A stretch of 54,480 nt of DNA from Planctomyces sp. SH-PL62 (GTDB lineage: Bacteria; Planctomycetota; Planctomycetia; Planctomycetales; Planctomycetaceae): positions 1-54,480 of the forward strand of contig CAMDEA010000036.1 in the NCBI GenBank assembly GCA_945893045.1, read 5' to 3'. Positions within the stretch are counted from its first letter, which is position 1, and each line of letters begins with the position of its first letter. Below, one piece after another: positions 28,298 through 38,500 of the stretch. A program made the position numbers and the translations under genes. The notes under the pieces were generated by a model. It was not told where the DNA came from. It worked only from the letters and a program-made list of their open reading frames with translations, and made no database searches.

Positions 28298-28945
28298 ATG
28301 ACGCTGAGAGAGTTCCTTGAATACGTCTCAAAATGGCTGAAAGTAATTGGCGACGTATTCGCGAAATACCCGTTGGCTGCTGCGATTGTCACCATCGCCG
28401 CAGTTTGGGTCTTTCTGTTGCTAATTAAGCACTACGAACTCAGTGATTTGAAGAGCATTGAAGTCAAAGATTGGGCAAAGGTGGCATTAATTCTGTCTTG
28501 TGTGCTGGTGGGCTGGTTGATTCTTGTGCCGCTTGTTGGCTTGGTCCTCGATTCGGTTGTCGTTCTCGGACAATTTGTCACCTGGCTTTATTCGCGTTAT
28601 GAAAAGCAGCCGTTGTTTGTAATCACCGTAACAGGCATAGCAATTACTATTGGATCCTTTTGGGTTTACCATCCGCGTTGGCGTGATGCCAGCCCCGAAC
28701 GCTCAATGCGTGTTCTAGCAACGTCAGCAGTCTGGCTAGCGCTAATTCTCATAGGCGTTCCGGTGCTGGAAGTATTTAATCCGTCACAAGCCACGGTAAA
28801 AAAGGCGGCTAGTGCAGCGCTGAATGCAACATATAGAGCACAAGCACAAGCGACTAAGCACAACAACCTCACCACGAATGTCCGTCACCTCATCACAACC
28901 TCCTCTTCGTTCGAGGCAAAAGCAAAACAAACAGTTGCCGTCTGA
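28298..28945 (+). CDS. Multi-pass membrane protein of unknown function (integron-like cassette 1)
   Basis: A 215-residue protein with about four hydrophobic helices (near residues 24-43, 62-94, 104-123 and 137-160) and a polar C-terminal tail rich in Ala, Thr and Lys. I recognise no family. A GAAGGAAGG site precedes the ATG. It is visibly richer in A and T than its neighbours and uses codons such as ATA, TTA and GTA that they avoid. It lies between a GTTGGGC box (28151) and an attC-like site (29011-29101) on the coding strand, the layout of a gene cassette, which suggests acquisition by horizontal transfer. Confidence 0.7.
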   Translation: MTLREFLEYVSKWLKVIGDVFAKYPLAAAIVTIAAVWVFLLLIKHYELSDLKSIEVKDWAKVALILSCVLVGWLILVPLVGLVLDSVVVLGQFVTWLYSRYEKQPLFVITVTGIAITIGSFWVYHPRWRDASPERSMRVLATSAVWLALILIGVPVLEVFNPSQATVKKAASAALNATYRAQAQATKHNNLTTNVRHLITTSSSFEAKAKQTVAV

Positions 28946-29010
28946 TCGTCAGTTGGCGAATTGAATGCGGTTCGGCGATCGAAAGGTCAATGAACCGCAG
29001 TTGAGCAATC

Positions 29011-29101
29011 GCCCAACAAGGCGCTCAACCGGAGCGGCGGACGGCGCGTTTTCTGTCTTCCAGCCGTTTTAGCCGCCGCCCGGTTACCTTGGTCGTTGGG
29101 C
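29011..29101 (+). repeat. attC-like recombination site 1
   Basis: GCCCAAC (29011-29017) and GTTGGGC (29095-29101) are complementary core boxes matching RYYYAAC/GTTRRRY. Inside, caaccggagcggcgg pairs with ccgccgcccggtta with extra unpaired bases, and acggc/gccgt forms the apical stem. The 91-bp size and this imperfect hairpin are the hallmarks of integron attC sites. Confidence 0.8.
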
Positions 29102-29118
29102 GAAATTCGGGCACTCCG

Positions 29119-29496
29119 ATGAACCGAAACAAATTCGTCTTGTTGATCACTCTCTGTGCTTTCGCTCTCTGCGCTTTCGTTGTCGTCTGCACGAAAGAGC
29201 CGACGGTTGGCGGATATGCGAAAGTACCAGTCGCTGACAGCGATGTGATTAAAGCGGCAGAGTTCGCAATCAACGCGCAATCTGAAACGATCCAGCAGCC
29301 AGGCGATCAACAGCCAAGCAAGCTGCGACTGTTGAAGATTCTTCGAGCCGAGCAACAGGTTGTCGCAGGCACAAATTATCGACTTACACTCAGCGTGAAG
29401 GAAATTGGCAACCTCCAACGGACGGCGGAGGCCATTGTGTGGTGGCAGGCCTGGAGGCCGAATCCATACGAGTTGACTTCTTGGACTTGGAAGTGA
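29119..29496 (+). CDS. Cystatin-like exported protein (integron-like cassette 2)
   Basis: A 125-residue protein. The N-terminus is a hydrophobic signal (FVLLITLCAFALCAFVVVC); the Cys at 24 could be a lipidation site, though the lipobox is not canonical. The remainder matches cystatins: Gly-Gly (31-32) followed by YAKVPVADSDVIKAAEFAIN, a helix as in phytocystatins, then LRLLKILRAEQQVVAGTNYRL with the QxVxG inhibitory loop (QVVAG, 80-84) and a C-terminal Trp loop. Cystatins block papain-like cysteine proteases. The ATG at 29119 has a weak site. It lies just after attC-like site 1 and before site 2, as a second cassette. Confidence 0.82.
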   Translation: MNRNKFVLLITLCAFALCAFVVVCTKEPTVGGYAKVPVADSDVIKAAEFAINAQSETIQQPGDQQPSKLRLLKILRAEQQVVAGTNYRLTLSVKEIGNLQRTAEAIVWWQAWRPNPYELTSWTWK

Positions 29497-29649
29497 CCAT
29501 AACTCACGTTGGTCGTCGTTCGACTCATCGAATTCCGCTCGACGATTAAAGTCGCAGGCAAACACAAACCGATTGACGGTCAACCGGCGAATCAAAAGTC
29601 TGCCGGCGTTCGAGAAGTTTTTTTCACCGCAAAGGCAACTCACGCGATC

Positions 29650-29728
29650 GCACAACGCGAGCAGCGGCTCGTGCGTTTTCTGTCTTTCATGTCGCTGGCC
29701 GCCGCCCGCGTTACCTAAGTCGTTGGGC
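29650..29728 (+). repeat. attC-like recombination site 2
   Basis: GTTGGGC box at 29722-29728 and a degenerate partner gcacaac at 29650-29656. Internal arms acgcgagcagcggc and gccgccgcccgcgt pair at 12 of 14 positions. The gcgttttctgtctt loop is shared with site 1, showing the two sites are related. Confidence 0.7.
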
Positions 29729-29762
29729 AAACCATCGAATTCAGTTCCGTTGCCAAATACGG

Positions 29763-32700
29763 TCAGTAAGCAAGATTCGGAGCCAACCAGCGTTCGACTT
29801 GCTCGACCGGCATTCCCTTTCGCTTCGCGTAGTTTTCGACTTGATCGCGGGTGATGCGATCCACAGCGAAGTACCGCACGTCGGGATGCGCGAAATACAG
29901 GCCGCTGACCGACGCGGCGGGCCACATCGCGAAGTTTTCGGTCAGCGTGATGCCGGTGTGCTGCTCGGCCTGCAACAGGTGGAACAGCGTTCGCTTCTCG
30001 GTGTGGTCCGGACAGGAGGGATAGCCGAAGGCCGGACGGATGCCGCGATACTTTTCTTCGATCAGATCGGCGGGCGACAGATTCTCGCTGCGGCCGTAGC
30101 CCCATTCAGAGCGGACTCGCTTGTGCAAGCACTCGGCGAACGCCTCGGCCAGGCGGTCGGCGAGGGCTTTGGCCATGATCGACTGGTAATCGTCGTGAGC
30201 CTTGTCGAACTTCGCGCAGAGTTCATCGCAGCCGAACCCGGTAGTGACTGCGAATGCGCCGATGTAGTCCTGTCGCCCCGAATCCGCCGGCGCGATGAAG
30301 TCGGCCAGCGAACGGAAATCTTTTTGGCCTTGGCGTTCCCATTGCTGGCGGAGCATTGGGAATTTGAAATCTGAAATCTGAGATTTGAAATCTGAAGTCT
30401 CCGATTGCACGACAATGTCATCTCCCACCGAGTTTGCCTGCCAGAAGCCGTACACGCCGCGAGCGGTCAGCCAGCGATTGGCGATGATCTCATCCAGCAA
30501 CCGCCGAGCGTCGTCGTACAGTTTCCTGGCTTCGGGGCCGACCGTGTCGTCCTCGAAGATCGTGGGGAATTTGCCGCGCAATTGCCAAGTGGAGAAGAAC
30601 GGCGACCAGTCGATGAACGGGACGAGTTCCGCCAACGGAAAATTGTCGAGCGTCCGCAGACCAAGAAACTCCGGAGTGGGAATATCGACCGTCGCCCAAT
30701 CGGTTGCGAACCGCCGAGCCAGTGCGTCGGCATACGGCACGAGTGAGCGGGCTTGCCGATCGGCGAAGCTGGCGCGGTCGCGGTCCTGATCGGCATGAAT
30801 CTTGTCCATGAACGCCGGCTTGCGGTCGGCGTCCAACAGGCTTTCGACGACCGGCACCGAGATCGACGCATCGTTCACATGCACGACCGCCTGACCATAC
30901 TGCGGAGCGATCTTCACCGCCGTGTGCTTGGCCGAGGTCGTCGCGCCGCCAATCAACAGCGGAACTACGAAGCCCTGCCGCTCCATTTCTTTGGCGACAT
31001 GCACCATCTCGTCGAGCGACGGCGTAATGAGACCACTCAACCCGATGACGCTCGCGCCTTGGGCGATCGCGGTTTCCAGAATCTTCTCGCACGACACCAT
31101 CACGCCCAGGTCGATGACCTCGAAGTTGTTGCACCGCAGCACGACGCCGACGATGTTCTTGCCGATGTCGTGAACGTCCCCTTTGACCGTCGCGAGAACG
31201 ATCTTGCCACGCGAAGTGGAGAGTGGGGAGTGGGGAATGGGGAGTGAAGACGATTGCGATACCCCTCCCCCCTCCCCACTCCCCACTCCCCCCTGTGCTG
31301 CCGCCTTCTCCGCTTCCATGAACGGTTCGAGGTACGCGACGGACTTCTTCATCACGCGGGCGGACTTCACGACCTGCGGCAGGAACATCTTGCCGGCCCC
31401 GAACAACGCGCCGACAACGCTCATGCCGGCCATCAGTGGGCCTTGAATCACGTCGAGCGGGCGTCCGTATTTCTGCCGAGCTTCTTCAGTGTCCTCGTCG
31501 ATGTGGTCGGTGATCCCCTTGAGCAGCGCGTGTTTCAGACGGTCCTCGACGGTGCCGTTCCGCCACTCTTGAATCTGCGCGACGGTCTCGACTTTGCCGA
31601 CGGATTTGAATTTCTCGGACAGCGCGATCAGCCGTTCGGTCGCATCGGGACGGCGGTTGAGGACGACGTCCTCAACGTGCTGTAACAATTCCTTGTCGAT
31701 CTCTTCATACACCTCAAGCTGCCCGGCGTTGACGATCCCCATGTCGAGGCCGGCTTGGATCGCGTGATACAGGAACACCGCGTTGACCGCTTCACGCACG
31801 GTGTCGTTGCCGCGAAAGCTGAAGCTGACGTTGCTCACGCCGCCGGAGGTCTTCGCGCCGGGGCAGGCCAGTTTGATCCGCTTTACAGCCTCGAAGAACT
31901 CGACCGCGTAGTTCGCGTGCTCGTCCATCCCCGTGCCGATCGTGAGGATGTTCGGATCGAAGATGATGTCTTCCGGCAGGAAGCCAACTTGCTCGGTCAA
32001 TAGTTTGAACGCGCGCTGGCAGATCGAGACTTTGTGATCGGCGGTCACGGCCTGGCCGGTCTCGTCAAAGGCCATGACGACCACGGCCGCTCCATACCGG
32101 CGGATCAAGCGAGCCTGTTCGAGAAATTTCTCTTCCCCCTCTTTCAAGCTGATCGAGTTGACGACCCCCTTCCCTTCCAGACACTTCAGGCCGGCTTCGA
32201 GCACGCTGAACTTCGAGCTATCGACCATGATCGGCACGCGGCTGATGTCGAGGTCGTCGTGGATCAGGTACAGGAAGTGGGTCATCGCCCGCTCGCTGTC
32301 GAGCAGCCCTTCGTCCATGTTGATGTCGAGCATGTTCGCGCCGCTCTCGACTTGCTGCCGCGCGACGGCCAGTGCGTCGTCGAACTGTCCCTCCTTGATG
32401 AGCCGCGCGAACTTCCGCGAACCGGTGACGTTCGTCCGTTCGCCGATCATCAGGAAATTTGAGTCGGGTCGAATCTCCGTCCGCTCGCGACCAGAGAAGA
32501 CCGACCAGCCGTTCCCTTGTGGGATACGGCGCGGCTTCAAGCCCTCGACCGCCGCGACGATCTTGCGGATGTAATCCGGATTCGTGCCGCAACAGCCGCC
32601 GACGATGTTGACCCAGCCATTCTTGGCGAACTCGTGGATGTGCCCGGCCACTTCATCGGCACTGGCGTTGAAGCCTCCCATGCCGTCGGGCATCCCGGCG

Positions 32701-33515
32701 TTCGGGTAACAACTGATGAACCGCGTTGAGAGATCCGACAACAGTTCTACATACGGCCGCATCTGCGCCGGGCCGAGCGCGCAGTTCAGCCCGATGCTCA
32801 GCGCCGGGTAATGCGACAACGAAGTCCAGAACGCCTCCAGCGATTGCCCGGTCAGCGTCCGTCCGCCGGTGAAGATCGTGCCGGAGATCATCACCGGCAC
32901 ACGGCGGCCTTTCTCGGCAAATGCGCGTTCGATGGCCACAAGGCAAGACTTCATATTGAGCGTGTCGAACGACGTCTCCGGCAGCAGCAAATCGACGCCG
33001 CCGTCGAGCAATCCGCGCACCTGCTCGGCATACGAATCAACCATCTCATCGAACGTCACTGGCCGCTCGCCCGGTTTGTCCGCATTGAATGAGAGCATCA
33101 CCTTCGTCGGCCCAATGCTGCCGGCCACGAATCGCGGCTTCGACGGGTTCTGCTTCGTGAACTCATCCGCGACCGACCGAGCCAATTCGGCGGCCGTGCG
33201 GTTCAACTCGTGCGTAAGCTGATCCAACTGAAACTCGCGCAGCGAGACGATGTTCGAGTTGAACGAGTTCGTCTCGATGATGTCCGCACCGGCATCCAGA
33301 TACTGCCGATGAATCTCGCGAATCATCTGCGGCTGCGAAATCACCAGCACGTCGGCGGCATTCTTGAGATCAATCGGATGCGACTTGAACGGCTCGCCGC
33401 GATAAGTCTCCTCGGTCGGCTGATACCGATGCACCATCGTCCCCATCGCGCCATCGAGGATCAGGATGCGGTCTTCGAGAAGATTTGGAAGAGAATCACT
33501 TGGGTCAGACGCCAT
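29763..33515 (-). CDS. metH: Cobalamin-dependent methionine synthase
   Basis: A 1250-residue four-module enzyme that transfers a methyl group from methyltetrahydrofolate to homocysteine via cobalamin. Homocysteine-binding module: [14 protein letters not shown] and the zinc Cys pair in [14 protein letters not shown] (near residue 305). Pterin module: [15 protein letters not shown] and [15 protein letters not shown]12 module: [14 protein letters not shown] with the cobalt-ligating His (near residue 781). Activation module near the C-terminus: [19 protein letters not shown]. Two low-complexity insertions encoded by repeats (31218-31294 before the B12 loop and 30359-30402 in the activation module) keep the frame. 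The ATG at 33515 is preferred to the TTG at 33521. Confidence 0.96.
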   Translation of the reverse strand: MASDPSDSLPNLLEDRILILDGAMGTMVHRYQPTEETYRGEPFKSHPIDLKNAADVLVISQPQMIREIHRQYLDAGADIIETNSFNSNIVSLREFQLDQLTHELNRTAAELARSVADEFTKQNPSKPRFVAGSIGPTKVMLSFNADKPGERPVTFDEMVDSYAEQVRGLLDGGVDLLLPETSFDTLNMKSCLVAIERAFAEKGRRVPVMISGTIFTGGRTLTGQSLEAFWTSLSHYPALSIGLNCALGPAQMRPYVELLSDLSTRFISCYPNAGMPDGMGGFNASADEVAGHIHEFAKNGWVNIVGGCCGTNPDYIRKIVAAVEGLKPRRIPQGNGWSVFSGRERTEIRPDSNFLMIGERTNVTGSRKFARLIKEGQFDDALAVARQQVESGANMLDINMDEGLLDSERAMTHFLYLIHDDLDISRVPIMVDSSKFSVLEAGLKCLEGKGVVNSISLKEGEEKFLEQARLIRRYGAAVVVMAFDETGQAVTADHKVSICQRAFKLLTEQVGFLPEDIIFDPNILTIGTGMDEHANYAVEFFEAVKRIKLACPGAKTSGGVSNVSFSFRGNDTVREAVNAVFLYHAIQAGLDMGIVNAGQLEVYEEIDKELLQHVEDVVLNRRPDATERLIALSEKFKSVGKVETVAQIQEWRNGTVEDRLKHALLKGITDHIDEDTEEARQKYGRPLDVIQGPLMAGMSVVGALFGAGKMFLPQVVKSARVMKKSVAYLEPFMEAEKAAAQGGVGSGEGGGVSQSSSLPIPHSPLSTSRGKIVLATVKGDVHDIGKNIVGVVLRCNNFEVIDLGVMVSCEKILETAIAQGASVIGLSGLITPSLDEMVHVAKEMERQGFVVPLLIGGATTSAKHTAVKIAPQYGQAVVHVNDASISVPVVESLLDADRKPAFMDKIHADQDRDRASFADRQARSLVPYADALARRFATDWATVDIPTPEFLGLRTLDNFPLAELVPFIDWSPFFSTWQLRGKFPTIFEDDTVGPEARKLYDDARRLLDEIIANRWLTARGVYGFWQANSVGDDIVVQSETSDFKSQISDFKFPMLRQQWERQGQKDFRSLADFIAPADSGRQDYIGAFAVTTGFGCDELCAKFDKAHDDYQSIMAKALADRLAEAFAECLHKRVRSEWGYGRSENLSPADLIEEKYRGIRPAFGYPSCPDHTEKRTLFHLLQAEQHTGITLTENFAMWPAASVSGLYFAHPDVRYFAVDRITRDQVENYAKRKGMPVEQVERWLAPNLAY
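30359..30402. repeat. In-frame tgaaatc/ttgaaat tract in metH
   Basis: Tandem units related to gaaatttgaaatctgaga, read in frame on the minus strand as the peptide [13 protein letters not shown]. The same peptide family is encoded inside the DUF1549/DUF1553 gene. Confidence 0.75.
31218..31294. repeat. In-frame palindrome of ggggagt units in metH
   Basis: A ggagagtggggagtggggaa... arm (31218-31247) is complementary to a ccctcccc...ccactccc arm (31262-31294). Translated as a Gly/Ser/Pro-rich loop between the cap and B12 modules. Confidence 0.75.
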
Positions 33516-33626
33516 TAACAACTCGCGGATCTTGGGATAGGACGTTCAACATCGAGCGTCTGCTCCAACAGCCGGACGCCTCAGACGGAACATAGCAAGG
33601 CCATCAAAAAGCGGCCAGACGCCGAT

Positions 33627-35312
33627 TTAGCCAAGATCGCCCTTAGTGATGCGGGCGACTTCCTCGACGCTGGTCGTGCCTTTGAGCACGAGGTCGTAAC
33701 CGCATTGGCGAAGCGTGATCAGCCCATGCTTCAAAGCGACATGGCGGATTTGGGTCGAGCTGGCCCGTTCGATGCAAAGTTGGCGGATCGCGTCGTCAGT
33801 GCGCATCATCTCGAAGATGCCGACGCGGCCGGAGTAGCCGGTTTCTCGGCAGTCACGGCAACCAGCCGGTTTGAAGAGCGTTTCGGGGAGCGGGCGCAGG
33901 AAATCGTTCGGAACGTCTTCGTCGCCGGGACGGTACGGGACTTTGCATTTCGGACAGAGGCGGCGAACGAGACGTTGAGCGAGTACGCCTTCAACGGTGC
34001 TCGCGCAGAGATAGGGTTCGACCCCCATGTCGATCAGTCGCGTGAAGGCGCTGGCCGCGTCGTTGGTGTGCAGCGTGCTGAAGACGAGGTGGCCAGTCAG
34101 CGAAGCTTGAATCGCGCTCTCGGCGGTTTCGTAATCGCGGATTTCGCCGATCAGGATCACGTCGGGGTCGTGACGCAGGATACTCCGCAGCCCGGCGGCG
34201 AACGTCATGCCGATCTTCGTGTGGACTTGGATTTGATTGATCCCCGCCATCTGATATTCGACGGGGTCTTCGATCGTGATGATCTTCAGCGTCGGGTCTT
34301 TGATCTCGTTGAGCGCGCTGTAGAGCGTGGTCGATTTACCAGAACCAGTCGGGCCAGTGACGAGCACGATGCCGTGCGGCATGTTGATAAGTTCGTAGAA
34401 CGGGATCTTAATCATGTCGGGCATGCCGACGTTGGCCAGATTGAAGACCATCCGCCCCTTGTCGAGGATACGCAACACGACACCTTCGCCGTGCAACATG
34501 GGGATGATCGACATACGGACGTCGATCTCGCGGCCGGCGACGCGGAGTTCAATACGGCCGTCCTGCGGCAGACGCTTCTCGGCGATGTTCAGCCGCGCCA
34601 TGATTTTCAAGCGTGTGATAATCGCCTTGTAAAACTGATGGATTTCTTGCGGCACCGGTTGCACGCGGAGCAGGCCGTCCACGCGATACCGGATCATCAG
34701 CCCCTTGTCGGCCGGTTCGACATGCACGTCGCTGGCCTGTTGGGCGAGGGCTTCCAGCAACAACTCGTTGACCAGCCGGATCACGGACGCGGCCTGAGCC
34801 TGCTGGGCCAACTCGCTGTCCGCGCGAGCGACCTCGGCGAGGTAATCGGCATCGACGTCGTCACCACGCTGGGCGACCAGTTCGTTGATCGTGTCGCCAC
34901 CGACTCCCAAATGCTCCTTGATGAGCCGCACCAGATCATCGCGCCGCGTGAGGACCGGCTCCAAGCGGAAGCCGCTGAGCGAACTGAGTTCGTCCAGCGC
35001 TTCCAAATCAAACGGGTCGGCGGTCGCGATTTCGACTCGGCCATTGTTCCGTCGCAGCGGCAACAGCGAGTGACGGAAAATCGCCGTCGTCGGAAACTTG
35101 GCCAGCAGTTCGCGGTCGATCGGAAAATCATTCAGTTCGACGAATCGCATTCCCAGTTCGTCGCCGAGCGCTCGCAAGGCTTGCTCTTCAGTGAGCATCC
35201 CCTGCTCGACGGCCAACTGATCGACCCGCTTGCCGCTCGCCTGTGCTCGGAGCGTCTCCAACTCCGGCAGGCTGAGCAGCCCGCGATCCATAAGAACGTC
35301 GCCGATGTCCAT
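33627..35312 (-). CDS. Type II secretion / type IV pilus assembly ATPase (GspE/PilB)
   Basis: A 561-residue cytoplasmic hexameric ATPase. The N-terminal domain (residues 1-140) is of the GspE-II/PilB type ([18 protein letters not shown]). The motor domain has ASDVHVEP (Asp box region), Walker [10 protein letters not shown] (320-328), the Asp box [10 protein letters not shown], Walker [16 protein letters not shown] and the His box [15 protein letters not shown] zinc-binding Cys quartet follows (LCPKCKVP and GCRDCRETG), characteristic of GspE. It lies downstream of and co-oriented with a secretin-N-domain protein, suggesting a shared secretion or pilus function, although no pilin or inner-membrane partner is in the window. 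Confidence 0.93.
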   Translation of the reverse strand: MDIGDVLMDRGLLSLPELETLRAQASGKRVDQLAVEQGMLTEEQALRALGDELGMRFVELNDFPIDRELLAKFPTTAIFRHSLLPLRRNNGRVEIATADPFDLEALDELSSLSGFRLEPVLTRRDDLVRLIKEHLGVGGDTINELVAQRGDDVDADYLAEVARADSELAQQAQAASVIRLVNELLLEALAQQASDVHVEPADKGLMIRYRVDGLLRVQPVPQEIHQFYKAIITRLKIMARLNIAEKRLPQDGRIELRVAGREIDVRMSIIPMLHGEGVVLRILDKGRMVFNLANVGMPDMIKIPFYELINMPHGIVLVTGPTGSGKSTTLYSALNEIKDPTLKIITIEDPVEYQMAGINQIQVHTKIGMTFAAGLRSILRHDPDVILIGEIRDYETAESAIQASLTGHLVFSTLHTNDAASAFTRLIDMGVEPYLCASTVEGVLAQRLVRRLCPKCKVPYRPGDEDVPNDFLRPLPETLFKPAGCRDCRETGYSGRVGIFEMMRTDDAIRQLCIERASSTQIRHVALKHGLITLRQCGYDLVLKGTTSVEEVARITKGDLG

Positions 35313-35469
35313 CTGAAGAGACCTCGTTTGAGGCGTGAGAATCTGCTCCGCCGAAAGCCGTCCGTCGTGGCGGGCATGTTACCTAAGGTCACCGTTCGAT
35401 CGGCGACCGGGACGCGGAGTTTGGCGACGGGCATTCAATTTGTCGTCGCCGGATTCCGGTCGTAACTCC

Positions 35470-35528
35470 GTGGGGCAGGTTTTCAACCTGCCAGATGACG
35501 GGCAGGTTGAAAACCTGCCCCACGCTAC
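35470..35528. repeat. Perfect hairpin with a GTAG foot
   Basis: 23-bp arms gtggggcaggttttcaacctgcc (35470-35492) split as two perfect complementary halves with 35501-35523. A CTAC at 35525-35528 adjoins it and contains the TAG stop of the secretin-N gene. The loop is eight bases. It lies between secretin-N and gspE. Confidence 0.82.
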
Positions 35529-38500
35529 CGGCCGCCGCTGGGTGGGCTGCCACCAAAGGGCGAGCCTCCAAATCGGCTCGAACCACTGGAACGGCTGCCG
35601 TCCGAGCCTCGATCGCCACCAAACGGACTGCCACCGAAGCCCCCGAACGGAGGCATGAATGGCATTCCTGGTGTGAAACCGCCCGAACCGAACGGCGGCG
35701 ATGTGCTCGATCCGCTGCTGCTCGACGAACTGCCGCGCGAGGACGACGATGATCGAGTGGACGAACTCGTTTTGATCTTCGAGTACATCGCGGTCAACGC
35801 AGCTTGCACCGCCGCCGAGTTGCTCCCTTTGATGTCCACGACTCGCACCGTGCGATTCGCGGCGCGGGCGTCGTCATCGACTGCTTGCACGAGCGCTTCA
35901 ATCTGGCGGAAGAGGGACTCGCTGGAGGAGACAATCAACGTATTCGTGCGGGCATCCACGCTGAGCGTCAGCTTTATGGTGCGGGCCGGTTGTTGACCGC
36001 CACGGCTGCTGCCGCCGCGGCTACTTCCGCCGCCTCCCATGAGCATCGCGAACGGATTTGGCTGCTGGCCGGGCTGTTGGCCTTCGGGTGTCATATCGTC
36101 CTTGTAAATCTCGCGGACGATGGCCGCGACATCCTCAACTTCCGCGTGCTGAACTTGAATGCGATGCGGAGTTCGATCGCGAAGTTGTTCCGGCAATTCG
36201 GAAGCGTCGAGGACTCGCAGCATCGCTTCGACCTCGCGCACTTGATCGGCGGGGCCGGCGACGTACAGAGCGTTCGAGCGCATGTCCGGGATGATTCGCA
36301 ACGTCAGCGAGCCGGCCATCGCGCTCGACAAGCCGGTCGCGTTCATCAGGCTGCGGCCCATCGAACTCATGCCGCCGGTCAATTCGCCGAGCATCCCGGT
36401 CGAACTACTGGTGCCGGAAGAGACCGAACTGGTCGGGAAGAGCCGTTCGAGCATCGCCGCCGTCTCACTGGCGTCGGCCGAGCGGAGATAGAAGATCGTC
36501 CAGCGCGGCTTCGAGGGGGTGGCTTCCTGCATGAGTTCGATCAACCGTTCCATGTCATCGAGCGCGCCTTCGTCCTTGGACGTGATGACCAGGTTGCCAC
36601 CGCTGGAGAAAACACGAATCGGCTCGCCGTTCGCGTCCGTGGCAGGAGTCTCTGTTGCCGGTTCGACGGACTTCGGAGTCGTTTCAACCTTGGGAGCGGC
36701 TTGTGCCTTCCGAGCCGCCTTCTTCTGCTTGTTCGGGTTGGCCTGCTTGTTGGCGTTGGTCGTTTTCTTCTTGGCCTTGTTGGGCTTCACCGGCTCGGCA
36801 GCCTTTTCGGTGGTCTCTTCGAGCAGGCTGACGGTGAAGATGGATGCTTGCGTGGACTGAGCACGCGGCTGCGTAATCGGCGTCGAGTCGGCTTTCGGCG
36901 CTTTGCGTTTCGCACTGGTCGGCTTGTCCAACGGGGTGTCGGCTTGTGGCCGGCTGACGGCTCGCGGAGGCCGCGTGGTTTCTCGCGACGGAGCAGATTC
37001 ATTGGAACTCGGTGCCGCCGACGGGACGCGCTGATCGCGGACCGGCTGGGAATTCGACGGAACGACAATGATTGGATTCGAGTTCTTCGCACCCCAGAAC
37101 TGCTTGAGCATTTGCGAGAATTCTTCGGGGTCTCGACCGCCGAGGGGAATCGTGCGCACATTCCCTTTTTGTGGATCGCCTTTCAGCGCGTTCGGGTCCA
37201 TCTGGGTGAGCAACATTTTGATTTGATTCACTTGGTCGACCGTGCCGCGGACGATCAATCCGTAACCGGTCGGATGCGGCGTGATGCTGGGAGCGGCGTC
37301 TTTTTCGGCGAGGAAGACCGCATGCAGCGTCGCGACAGCCGTCAAGGAGTCGATGCGCCCCGTTGGAATGACGGCGACCGAAACGCCGCCGCTCATCCCT
37401 TCACCGTCGAGCTGCTTGATCGTGCGTTCGATCAACTCGTGCTGAGCTGGAGTCGCGAAGATATGCAATCGCCGAGCGCGGCCATCTTCGTTCACAACGC
37501 AGCCGGGATACAGGACGTTGAGCGTCTTGGCCACCTCCTGCACGTCGGCGGTCTTGACCGTGTAGACATGCAGGTACGGTTCGCGACTGCGCGGGCGACG
37601 GACCGCACCGGGTAGCTCTTCGACGTCGATCGTCTTAAGTAACTCGTCGATGATCTTGAGTTCGGGGGCGTTGGCCGTGACCAGCAGCCGATTGGTGCGC
37701 TCGTCGGAACTGACTTGCACCTTCGGCTTGGTGTTCGTCACGACGGGGACGATCGGACGACCATCTCGATCTCGCATTTCGCCACCTCGTCCGTCGCTGC
37801 CGCCATACGAACGGGACCGCGTCCCTTCAGCGACTGATTCGACACCACGTTGCAGGCCGAACATCGCGCGAACTTTGTCTTCGGCCTCGGCAGCATCAAT
37901 GTGCTTCAACTCGAAGGATCTGAACGACAGGTCGGTCGGAGAGGCGTTGAGTCCAACCAACAACTCATGAATCCGCTGAAGATTCGAGCCAATGTCCGTG
38001 ACGCTGATCGCGCTCGACCGCTTCAGAGCGGTCACAGAACCTTGCGGGCCGATCAGTTCTTTAGCTTCTTCCGCAGCCTCTTCGGCGGTGATGTTCTCGA
38101 TTCTGAGGATGATATTCATCAGCTCGTTGCGGCCGCGCTTGGGCAAATCGGACACGGTCACATGCGGAACCAGATTCGGCGGGACTTTGTCGTCGATGTT
38201 GACGACGACTAAAAACTGATCGCGGCGGACGAGCACATAACCCTTTTGCAGCAGATAGCCGTTGATGACATCCAACGCTTCGGTCGCCGTGTATTCCTTG
38301 TCGTCGAAGTAATTGAACGTTCCCGGCGGCACGACATTGAGGTCGAGCGTCAGCCCCGCGAGTTCCGCGAACGTCTTGAGCACGTCCGCCCACGGCGCGT
38401 GCCGGAAGTTGAACGAGATTTTTTCCGGTTTGGTGGGTTCGGCCTTCGCAGCTTCGCCTTCCGCCGGTTTTTCGGAGGTGAGCGACGCCGTGATCGCCGC

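Noticed and set aside
35804..37615. A 603-residue plus-strand frame opposite the secretin-N gene, and the 586-residue frame 33705-35465 opposite gspE
   Set aside because: Both are GC-driven antisense shadows of genes with recognisable domains.
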